Both the position numbers and the translations under genes were made by a program. The notes below the pieces were generated by a model. It had not been told where the DNA came from and ran no database searches. It was given only the letters and a program-made list of their open reading frames with translations. From Streptomyces roseolilacinus (GTDB lineage: Bacteria; Actinomycetota; Actinomycetes; Streptomycetales; Streptomycetaceae): 64,000 bases of DNA. Below, piece after piece: positions 54,279-61,621 of this stretch. The stretch covers positions 124,001-188,000 of the forward strand of contig NZ_BMSV01000004.1 of assembly GCF_014649335.1 (NCBI RefSeq). Reading direction: 5' to 3'. How positions within the stretch are numbered: position 1 is the first letter of the stretch; each line of letters starts with the position of its first letter.

Positions 54279-56012
54279 TCACCCCTCGGCGGGGGCGCCC
54301 CGTTCGGTGACGGTGACCCAGGCGAACTCCTGGTCGGTGAGGGGGGCGCGGCTGTTGCCCCAGTCGTCGACGGCGACGACCGCGTACAGCACCGTCTCGC
54401 CGTCCGCCGTCGCCTCGTGCAGGTGGCTCGTGGCGGTCTCGTCCAGCCAGGCGATCTGGCGGATGGACCACACGCCGTCCTCGCCGCCGACGGGGCCCTC
54501 GCCCAGCCAGACGGCCCTGTAGACGTCGTACCGCTTGAGGTCCGGCTCCCGGTTGGGCTCCCACTCCAGCAGCACGCCGTCCTCCCGGGGCGTCGCGGTC
54601 AGGCCGGTGACGATTGCCGGGGGCATGCGGTCGCCCGCGGTGGTGATCGTCACGGGCACCGGGCGCGACTCGTTGCCCCCGCCGTCGACGGCGGCGACGG
54701 CGTACTCGTACGTCGTGCCGTGGCCGACGCCGACGTCCCGGAACTCGAAGGTGTACGGCTCTGTTCCGGTGTCCACGAACCAGGCGGTGCTGTCCACGAG
54801 CCGCTCCCCGTCGCGGTAGACGCGGTAGGTGGACGCGTCGCCGCTGGTGGAGCCGGTCCACCGCAGGGTGACGCTCCGGTGGGTCTCGGTGGCGGTCAGG
54901 CCGGTCGGCGGGGCGGGCGGGTGGTCGCCGCGCGTGACGGGCAGGCCGGCGGACCGGACGGAGGTGTTGCCGGACGCGTCGGTGGCGCTCACCCAGTACG
55001 TGTAACCGGCCCGTTCGGGGGCGGTCGTGTCCGTCCAGCCCGGGGACGTGACGGTGGCGACCTGGGTGACCGGCGGGGTCTCTCCGTCCTCGGGGCGCGT
55101 CTGCCGGAACACCGTGTACCTGGCCGCGCCCGCGCCGGCCGTCCACCCCAGTGTCACGCCGCCCGGTGCGTCGGTGCCGGTGAGGCCGGCCGGTGCGGGG
55201 GGCGGGGTGCGGTCGACGGTGGTGACGGTCTGGTCGGCGCTGCCCGCCGACTCGTTGCCCGCCTTGTCGACGGCGCGGACCTCGTACGCGTACGCCTCGC
55301 CGGTGGCGGGCGGGACGTTCGCGTACGAGCCGGTCGTGACGAGGGTGGTGCCGTTGACCCGCGCCCAGGTGGTGGAAGCGGAGGGGCGCCGGTACACGCG
55401 GTACCCGGCGATGTCCATCTCCTTGTTGGCGGCCCATCGCAGGGTGGCCCGGTTGGCGGTCCGGTCGTAGGTGACGGCCGTGCCCGTGGGGGCGAGCGGC
55501 CGGACCTTGTCGACGGTGGAGGTGGTGCGGGGCGCGTAGGCGAACGTGACGTTCGCCGCGCCGGTCCAGGCGACGAAGTCGACACGGATCGTGTGGCGGC
55601 CGGCCGGGATGGAGAGGTCGAGCCTGCTCCGCTGGGTGGCGGTGACGTTCCGCCAGGCGTCGATCCTGCGGACGCCGTCGACGTACACGCGGACGCCGTC
55701 CTGCGACTCGGCGGTGAAGGCGAAGGGGCCGCCGGAGCCGAAGTCGCGGGTGAGGGTCCAGCGGGCGGAGAAGTCGTCCTTGGGCAGCGTGACGCCGGCG
55801 GGGTCGCCGAGGCCGTAGTTCTCGCTGATCACGCTGTCGCAGACGGTCAGCTTCGGCGTGCCGCTCAGCGACGCGTTGGCGTAGAACTGCGCCGTCCAGG
55901 CGGGCGAGGCGCAGGAGACGGCCGCGGCGGCCGGAGTGGCGGTCGGCAGGCCGCCGGTGACGGCGAGCGCGGCCGCGGCGGCCAGCACTCCCGCCCTGGT
56001 GCGGGTGATCAC
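54279..56012 (-). CDS. Secreted PA14-like / fibronectin type III multidomain protein
   Basis: The product has 577 residues from a GTG start. The signal peptide has an Arg-rich start and ends ATPAAAA near residue 31. Residues 33-165 form a PA14-like beta-sandwich (AQFYANASLSG, TESQDGVRVYVDGVRRID, HTIRVDFVAWTG) with two Cys. Four fibronectin type III domains follow (about 175-265, 270-360, 368-470, 475-575), each with an LRW/LGW core and a Y-Y-V-x-A strand. There is no catalytic domain, wall anchor or carbohydrate enzyme, so it is probably an adhesive or carbohydrate-binding extracellular protein. Confidence 0.85.
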   Translation of the reverse strand: MITRTRAGVLAAAAALAVTGGLPTATPAAAAVSCASPAWTAQFYANASLSGTPKLTVCDSVISENYGLGDPAGVTLPKDDFSARWTLTRDFGSGGPFAFTAESQDGVRVYVDGVRRIDAWRNVTATQRSRLDLSIPAGRHTIRVDFVAWTGAANVTFAYAPRTTSTVDKVRPLAPTGTAVTYDRTANRATLRWAANKEMDIAGYRVYRRPSASTTWARVNGTTLVTTGSYANVPPATGEAYAYEVRAVDKAGNESAGSADQTVTTVDRTPPPAPAGLTGTDAPGGVTLGWTAGAGAARYTVFRQTRPEDGETPPVTQVATVTSPGWTDTTAPERAGYTYWVSATDASGNTSVRSAGLPVTRGDHPPAPPTGLTATETHRSVTLRWTGSTSGDASTYRVYRDGERLVDSTAWFVDTGTEPYTFEFRDVGVGHGTTYEYAVAAVDGGGNESRPVPVTITTAGDRMPPAIVTGLTATPREDGVLLEWEPNREPDLKRYDVYRAVWLGEGPVGGEDGVWSIRQIAWLDETATSHLHEATADGETVLYAVVAVDDWGNSRAPLTDQEFAWVTVTERGAPAEG

Positions 56013-56117
56013 AGAAGGGTCGACCTTTCAGCCCACGTCAGTAGGGGTGGCATGCGTGGGGGGCGGCGGTACGGGTGGGGCCGGTGCTTCCGCCAGAGCG
56101 CGAATGCTACCGCCGTG

Positions 56118-56780
56118 TCATGCACCCGCCCACGCCAGGAGGGCGTACCGCTCGTCGTCGACGGGCCGCCCCCACAGGGCGGCGTCCCCGTCGAGCGGTT
56201 CGACGCGCACCTCGCGGGCGAGCGGCGCGACGGCGCCGGCCAGCACGTCGGCGGGCACGCCCCCGCCCCAGGGCAGCGCCTCGCCGCCGGGGACGTAGGG
56301 CTCGGGCTCCCGCCCCGCCTCACCCCACCGTCCCTCGACCAGGACGAGCCGCCCGCCGCTCCGCAGCAGCCCGGCCCAGGCGCGGAGGGCGGCCTCGGGG
56401 TCGGGCAGGGTCCACACCAGGTGCCGGACCAGCACCACGTCGAACCGCCGCTCCCCCACGGGCGGCCGCGCGGCGTCCCCCACGAGGAACCGCCCCGGCA
56501 GCCCGGCCGCCACGAACTTGGCCTTCGCCCGCGCCACCATGCGGGGCGCGAGGTCGACCCCGGTGACGCGGTGGCCGTCCTCGGCGAGGAGCAGCGCGAG
56601 GGACCCCGTGCCGCACCCCGCGTCGAGCACGTCGCACGCCCCGCCCGGCGTCCACCGCCGCAGCCGCTCCCGCCAGGCGTCACGGGTGCGGGGGTCGAGG
56701 AGCCCGTGGTCGGGCTCCTCGTCGAAGGAGGCGGAGGCGGAGTCCCAGTAGGCGGTGACGGCGGTGTCGAGTCCGGTCAT
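56118..56780 (-). CDS. Class I SAM-dependent methyltransferase
   Basis: The product has 220 residues from ATG 56780. Motif I is VLDAGCGTGSLALLLAEDG near residue 50, then VTGVDLAPRMVARAKAK, DVVLVRHLVWTLPDPEAAL and GGRLVLVEG. It resembles ubiquinone/menaquinone-type or small-molecule methyltransferases. The substrate is unknown. It is alone, flanked by a secreted protein gene and a hydrolase gene. No ribosome site stands out at its start. Confidence 0.85.
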   Translation of the reverse strand: MTGLDTAVTAYWDSASASFDEEPDHGLLDPRTRDAWRERLRRWTPGGACDVLDAGCGTGSLALLLAEDGHRVTGVDLAPRMVARAKAKFVAAGLPGRFLVGDAARPPVGERRFDVVLVRHLVWTLPDPEAALRAWAGLLRSGGRLVLVEGRWGEAGREPEPYVPGGEALPWGGGVPADVLAGAVAPLAREVRVEPLDGDAALWGRPVDDERYALLAWAGA

Positions 56781-56980
56781 CGGGGCATCGTCGCACCGCC
56801 CACCGACAACGCCTCCGGCACGCGTCCCGGGCCCTCCCCCGCCGCCCGGCGGACCGGCCACCGCCGGGGAGCCGTACGGCCGTCGCGGCGCGTGCCGTGC
56901 GGTGCGGTGACGTGCGCGGGGTCGCGGAAGGGCGTACGGCCGGCCAGGCGCCGCGGCGCCCGGGACCGGGACGTACCGGG

Positions 56981-57030
56981 ACCGGGGTGTCGGGGGCCGG
57001 GGTGTCGGGGACCGGGGCGTCGTGGGCCGG
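56981..57030. repeat. 15-bp tandem repeat in a non-coding gap
   Basis: About 3.3 copies of a 15-bp unit (RCCGGGGYGTCGKGG) lie downstream of the hydrolase gene in the 273-nt gap before the methyltransferase start. The rest of the gap shows nothing besides GC-rich palindromes. Confidence 0.55.
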
Positions 57031-57053
57031 AGGCGGGGCGCCCGGCGCCGCGC

Positions 57054-58241
57054 TCAGCCGATCGCCTTGGCCACCGCCCGTACCAGGGCCTGGGCGCGGG
57101 GGTCGGCGGTGACGCCCTTGCGCATGCCGTTGGTGACGTAGCCCAGGGCGACGCCCGACTCCGGGTCGGCGAAGGCCAGGGAGCCGCCCCGGCCCGGGTG
57201 GCCGAAGGAGCCGGGGGCGAGGAGCGGGGAGGCCGGGCCGTGCAGCATGTAGCCGAGGCCGAAGCGGGTGCCGACCACCAGGACGCGGTCGGGGCCCGCC
57301 GACTCCTCCGTGCGGGCCAGGGCCAGGGTCGCCGGGGCGAACAGCCGGTGGCCGTCCACGGGGCCGAGGAGCGCCGCGTAGAAGCGGGCCAGGGCGCGGG
57401 CCGTGGCGATGCCGCCCGAGCCGGGCAGGCCCGCCGCGCGGTACTCGGGCGCGTTCTCGTCCGGCGCCGGGTCGATCACCGCGAAGGCCCGCCGCGTCAG
57501 CGACCCCGGGTCCTGGTACGCCTCCGCCACCGACCGCTTCGGGCGCAGCACGAGGCCGCCCGACGCCGCGGCGGGCGGCTCGTCGAGCCGGCCCACGCGG
57601 CCGACGCGGCGCGCCTCGTCGTCGGGCAGGCCCAGCCACAGGTCGAGGCCGAGCGGGCGGGCCACCTCCTCCGCGACCCACCGTCCGATGGACCGGCCCG
57701 TGACGCGCTGCACCAGGCCGGCGAGGAGCCAGCTGTAGGTGTGCGCGTGGTAGCCGTGGTCGGTGCCGGGCTCCCAGACCGGGGCCTGGGCCGCGACCGC
57801 CGCCGTCGCCCGCTCGAAGCGGCCCCCCGCGTCCAGCGCCTCGTCCGGCGTCAGGGGCGCGTCCAGCACCGGGACGCCCGCCCGGTGCGCCAGCAGGTGC
57901 CGTACGAGCGTGCGCTCCTTGCCCGCCGCCTTGTACTCCGGCCAGTACGTGCCGACCGGCGCGTCCAGGTCGAGTTGGCCGCGCTGGTGCAGCAGCAGCG
58001 GCACGGCGGCCGCGACGCCCTTCGTGACGGACCGCACCACCTGGGCGGTGTCCACCGCCCACGGCGCGTCGCCGTCGACGTCCCGCGTGCCGGCCCACAG
58101 GTCGACGACCTTCCGGCCGTCCCGGTACACGGCGACCGCCGCTCCCCGCTCCCCGCGCTGCTCGAAGTTGCGCGTGAACGCGTCCTTCACCGGCTCGAAG
58201 CCGGGGTCCACGGTGCCCTGGACGTCCACCTCTGCACGCAC
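57054..58241 (-). CDS. Serine hydrolase, beta-lactamase/esterase class VIII family
   Basis: The product has 395 residues from a GTG start. SxxK is SVTK near residue 70 (VRSVTKGVAAA), the Tyr motif is HTYSWLLAGLV near 170, and the late GHPGRGGSLAF matches the HxG-type third motif of EstB-like esterases. No signal peptide is visible, so it is probably cytoplasmic, unlike true beta-lactamases. It may hydrolyse esters or beta-lactone compounds. It is 36 nt after cbiO on the same strand in gene order but is transcribed downstream of that operon, so read-through is possible. Confidence 0.85.
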   Translation of the reverse strand: MRAEVDVQGTVDPGFEPVKDAFTRNFEQRGERGAAVAVYRDGRKVVDLWAGTRDVDGDAPWAVDTAQVVRSVTKGVAAAVPLLLHQRGQLDLDAPVGTYWPEYKAAGKERTLVRHLLAHRAGVPVLDAPLTPDEALDAGGRFERATAAVAAQAPVWEPGTDHGYHAHTYSWLLAGLVQRVTGRSIGRWVAEEVARPLGLDLWLGLPDDEARRVGRVGRLDEPPAAASGGLVLRPKRSVAEAYQDPGSLTRRAFAVIDPAPDENAPEYRAAGLPGSGGIATARALARFYAALLGPVDGHRLFAPATLALARTEESAGPDRVLVVGTRFGLGYMLHGPASPLLAPGSFGHPGRGGSLAFADPESGVALGYVTNGMRKGVTADPRAQALVRAVAKAIG

Positions 58242-58277
58242 TTTCTCTCGGGGTCGCTCACCCCATGGTGCAACGGC

Positions 58278-59069
58278 TCAGTGGCCGCCCGGATTCCGGG
58301 TCGGCCTCGCGGTCGGGTCGAAGCCGAACGGCAGCTCCAGGCGGTGCCGGCGCATCAGCTCCTCGTCGGCGAGCAGTTCGCCGGTCGGGGCGTCCGCCGC
58401 GATGACGCCCTCGCTGAGGATCACCGAGCGGGGGCACAGCTCCATCGCGTACGGCAGGTCGTGCGTGACCATCAGGACGGTGACGTTCAACGAGCGCAGG
58501 ACGTCGGCCAGTTCGCGGCGGGAGGCCGGGTCCAGGTTGGACGACGGCTCGTCGAGGACGAGGATCTCCGGTTCCATCGCGAGGACCGTGGCGACCGCGA
58601 CCCTGCGCCGCTGCCCGAACGACAGGTGGTGCGGGGGCCGGTCCGCGTACGCGGCCATGCCGACCCGTTCCAGGGCCCGCCGCACCACGGCGTCCAGTTC
58701 GGCGCCGCGCAGGCCGGCCGCGGCCGGGCCGAACGCCACGTCCTCCCGGACGGTCGGCATGAACAACTGGTCGTCGGGGTCCTGGAAGACGATGCCGACC
58801 CGGCGGCGGATCTCCGCCAGGTTCGCCGGCCCGACCGGCAGGCCCGCCACCGCGACCGTGCCCGCCCCGGCCGTGAGGATGCCGTTCAGGTGGAGGACGA
58901 GGGTCGTCTTGCCGGCGCCGTTGGGTCCGAGCAGGGCGACCCGCTCGCCGCGCTCCACGGTCAGGTCCACGCCGAACAGCGCCTGGTGCCCGTCCGGGTA
59001 GGCGTAGGCCAGGCCCCGGACCTCCAGCGACGGGAGGAAGGACAGGGACGGGGGCGGTGGTGTCGTCAT
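58278..59069 (-). CDS. cbiO: ECF-type nickel/cobalt ABC transporter ATPase (CbiO)
   Basis: The product has 263 residues. ATG 59069 overlaps the cbiQ stop in ATGA; an ATG three codons upstream is possible. Walker A GPNGAGKTT, Q-loop FQDPDDQLF, signature LSFGQRRRV, and Walker B ILVLDEPSSNLDP identify the energising subunit. It works with CbiQ and CbiM to import Ni2+ or Co2+. The last gene of the operon. Confidence 0.93.
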   Translation of the reverse strand: MTTPPPPSLSFLPSLEVRGLAYAYPDGHQALFGVDLTVERGERVALLGPNGAGKTTLVLHLNGILTAGAGTVAVAGLPVGPANLAEIRRRVGIVFQDPDDQLFMPTVREDVAFGPAAAGLRGAELDAVVRRALERVGMAAYADRPPHHLSFGQRRRVAVATVLAMEPEILVLDEPSSNLDPASRRELADVLRSLNVTVLMVTHDLPYAMELCPRSVILSEGVIAADAPTGELLADEELMRRHRLELPFGFDPTARPTRNPGGH

Positions 59070-59827
59070 AGCGTCCATCCCAGCAGACACACGGCGAGCG
59101 CCGTCAGCGGGAGGGCCGCCGCCCGCCGCCACTGCGCACCCGTCGCCGTCACCTCGTCGATCACCGGCATGGTCCCGGTGTAGCCGCGGCTGACCATCGC
59201 CAGGTGGACGCGTTCGCCGCGCTCGTAGGAGCGGATGAACAGGGCGCCCGCCGACTTGGCGAGGACGCCCCAGTGGCGCACGCCCCGCGCCTCGAAGCCG
59301 CGTGAGCGGCGGGCGACGGACATGCGGCGCATCTCGTCGGTGATCACGTCCCCGTACCGGACCATGAAGGAGGCGATCTGGACGAGCGTCGGGGGCAGTC
59401 CCAGCCGCTGGAGGCCGAGCAGCAGTTCCCGCAGCTCCGTCGTCGCCGCGAGCAGCACGGACGCGCCGACGCCGAGCGTGCCCTTGGCCAGGACGTTCCA
59501 CGCGTCCCACAGGCCGGGGACGGAGACGGTGACCCCCAGCAGGTCGGTGGTCTCCCCCGGCACGACGAACGGCATCAGGAACGCGAAGGCGACGAACGGG
59601 ACCTCGACGGTGAGCCGCTTCAGCAGGTACGCCGCCGGTATCCGGGCGGTCAGCGCCACCGCCGCGAGCAGCAGCGCGTACGCGCCGAACGCCCACATCG
59701 CCTCGCGGGGCGTGGACACGACGGCCACGACGAAGCCGAGGACGGCGACGAGCTTGGTGTGCGCGGGCAGGGCGTGGACCGGCGAGTGCCCGTGCCGGTA
59801 GAGCTTGTGGGCGTGGCCGGCGCCCAC
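59066..59827 (-). CDS. cbiQ: ECF-type transporter transmembrane coupling subunit (CbiQ)
   Basis: The product has 253 residues. The GTG at 59827 lies one nucleotide after the cbiM stop. Five to six helices and the cytoplasmic coupling motif ARRSRGFEARG (the A-R-x2-R-G type that docks into the ATPase) are visible, preceded by YGDVITDEMRRM. It links CbiM to CbiO. Confidence 0.92.
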   Translation of the reverse strand: MGAGHAHKLYRHGHSPVHALPAHTKLVAVLGFVVAVVSTPREAMWAFGAYALLLAAVALTARIPAAYLLKRLTVEVPFVAFAFLMPFVVPGETTDLLGVTVSVPGLWDAWNVLAKGTLGVGASVLLAATTELRELLLGLQRLGLPPTLVQIASFMVRYGDVITDEMRRMSVARRSRGFEARGVRHWGVLAKSAGALFIRSYERGERVHLAMVSRGYTGTMPVIDEVTATGAQWRRAAALPLTALAVCLLGWTL

Positions 59828-59828
59828 C

Positions 59829-60884
59829 TCAGACGGTTTCCCTCGGGCGGGCGGTCCCGGTCGCGGTGGGGGTACGGCGTCGGCGCGTCACCCAGAACAC
59901 GCCCGTGCCGAGCGCGAGCGTCGCGCCGACGCCGATGGTGCCCGCCAGCCCCCCGGACAGGCGGGCGTCCTGGACGTCCCTCACGCCGTAGTCGGCGAGC
60001 GGGGAGTCCGCCGCGGCGTGCTCCCGCACCTCCCGGTCGAGGCCGTGGTCGGCGGCGACCCGCTCCAGGCCGTCGGGGCTCGCGGAGGCGTAGAAGGACA
60101 CGAATCCGGCCAGCAGGACGGACACGGCGAGGCCGGCCGCCCACACCCCGCGCGTGCCGGCGGAGGCCGGGGCGGGGCGCGGGGCGGGCGCCGCGTCGAC
60201 CAGTTCGCCGCCGACCCGGAGCTTCAGCGGCACGGACAGGCCGCGCGCGCCGTACACGAGGTCGGGGCGCACGGCGAGGACCGCGCCGACCGTCGCCGTC
60301 GTGATGACGGCCTCGCCGAGGCCGATCAGCAGGTGCACGCCGAGCATGGCGGCGAGGACCTTGCCGACGGGCACGTCGGTGGTGCCGCCGACCGCGTGGA
60401 CCAGCGTGAAGGCCGCCGCCGACGCCGGTACGGAGACGAACGCCGCCGCGAACGTGGCGGCGGTCACCGAGCGGCGGGTGCGCGGCAGCACCTTCACCAG
60501 GGCGCGGAACAGCCCGTACGCGACGAGGACCGTGACCCCGCCCATGACCGTGACGTTGACGCCGAGTGCGGTGAGCCCGCCGTCCGCGAACAGCACGCCC
60601 TGCATGAGCAGGACGACGGCGATGCACAGCATGCCCGTCCACGGACCGACGAGTATCGCGGCGAGCGCGCCGCCCAGCAGGTGGCCGCTGGTGCCGCCGG
60701 CGACCGGGAAGTTCAGCATCTGCACGGCGAAGACGAACGCGGCGACCAGGCCCGCCAGCGGTGCCGTGCGCTCCTCCCCCAGCTCGCGGCGGGCGCCGCG
60801 CAGGCCCGCCGCGACGGCGCCCGCGGCGACGAGGCCGGCGGCCGCGGACACGGGTGCGTTGATGAATCCGTCGGGCACATGCAT
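59829..60884 (-). CDS. cbiM: Nickel/cobalt substrate-binding component, CbiM-CbiN fusion (PDGLE domain)
   Basis: The product has 351 residues from ATG 60884. It starts MHVPDGFI, whose N-terminal Met-His-x-x-Asp provides the metal ligands of CbiM/NikM. About seven helices follow to residue 215. After a linker, a second part has one helix, the PDGLE motif (SASPDGLERVAADHG near 270) and another helix; it corresponds to CbiN/NikN fused to the same chain. The Nur-box-like element in front suggests nickel. Cobalt remains possible. Confidence 0.9.
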   Translation of the reverse strand: MHVPDGFINAPVSAAAGLVAAGAVAAGLRGARRELGEERTAPLAGLVAAFVFAVQMLNFPVAGGTSGHLLGGALAAILVGPWTGMLCIAVVLLMQGVLFADGGLTALGVNVTVMGGVTVLVAYGLFRALVKVLPRTRRSVTAATFAAAFVSVPASAAAFTLVHAVGGTTDVPVGKVLAAMLGVHLLIGLGEAVITTATVGAVLAVRPDLVYGARGLSVPLKLRVGGELVDAAPAPRPAPASAGTRGVWAAGLAVSVLLAGFVSFYASASPDGLERVAADHGLDREVREHAAADSPLADYGVRDVQDARLSGGLAGTIGVGATLALGTGVFWVTRRRRTPTATGTARPRETV

Positions 60885-60939
60885 GGAGGGACCGCTTTCG
60901 GACGTTCGACGGTATCCGGCCGTTCGATGATGACCGCTC

Positions 60940-60956
60940 CTGCAAACACCTTGCAA
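60940..60956 (-). promoter_or_regulatory. Nur-box-like motif upstream of cbiM
   Basis: On the minus strand TTGCAA-N5-TTGCAG (60956-60940) agrees with the Streptomyces Nur box (TTGCAA-N5-TTGCAA) except for the last base. It lies 56 nt before the cbiM start. Nur is the nickel-responsive Fur-family repressor of nickel uptake. Confidence 0.65.
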
Positions 60957-61060
60957 GAGCGAGTGGGGTACGAAAAGCGGTCCCGGGCGCGGCCGGCGGA
61001 TGGGTGGGACATTGGGGGGTAGGCGAAACGAGCAGGTGACGGCGAGCAGAGGAGCCGGTG

Positions 61061-61504
61061 ATGTGCCCCGCCGACGCACACCCCGAAGAGGCCCGCCCGG
61101 GCGGTGGGTCCCGTTCCGACGACTCCCGCGCGGCCGTGGGGGCCGCGGGCCCCGCGCGGTCCGGGCGCCTGGTGGAGGTGCGGGCCCGGGGCATGGTCGT
61201 GACGGACGGGCCGCTGTCCCGGCCGGTGCCGGTGGCGCTGCGCTACGACCCCGGGGCGGAGCCGGGGGCCGTGCGGTTCGTGCTGCCCGGCGGCAGCTGG
61301 ACGTGTCCGCGCACGCTGCTGGAGACGGGGCTGCGGGCGCCCGCGCACGACGGGGACGTCGACGTGTGGCCGTGCGGGCGGGTGCAGACGGTGGTCGAGT
61401 TCCACTCGCCGGAGGGCACCTCCGTCGTCCAGTTCGACTCGTCGGCGCTGCGCGGCTTCCTGCGCCGTACGTACACCGCCGCCACCGCGCCGGTCACGCG
61501 CTGA
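61061..61504 (+). CDS. ssgE: SsgA-like sporulation/cell-division protein (SsgE-like)
   Basis: The product has 147 residues. ATG 61061 is chosen because GAGGAG is 6 nt upstream; the GTG one codon earlier is too close. After a 35-residue disordered start, the SALP core follows: VVTDGPLSRPVPVALRYDP, then VRFVLPGGSWTCPRTLLETGL, VWPCGR, VVEFHSPEGTSVVQFDSSAL and RGFLRRTY. SsgA-like proteins occur in morphologically complex actinomycetes and guide septum formation or spore separation. The symbol is a tentative choice from the neighbouring PBP/pmt context as I recall it in S. coelicolor; the family call is firm. Confidence 0.85.
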   Translation: MCPADAHPEEARPGGGSRSDDSRAAVGAAGPARSGRLVEVRARGMVVTDGPLSRPVPVALRYDPGAEPGAVRFVLPGGSWTCPRTLLETGLRAPAHDGDVDVWPCGRVQTVVEFHSPEGTSVVQFDSSALRGFLRRTYTAATAPVTR

Positions 61505-61621
61505 TCGCGCGCGCCGGCGGGATGGCGGCGGAGGGCCGGGCGGGGGCCGGGCGTCACCCGGGCGGCGTACCGGCGCGGTGCGCCTTCCGTCCGCCGCCCG
61601 AGGGACCCCGGACCGGGGGTG

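Noticed and set aside
60885..61057. Cobalamin riboswitch upstream of cbiM
   Set aside because: No B12-box-like element or long leader is seen; the Nur-like box explains the site better.
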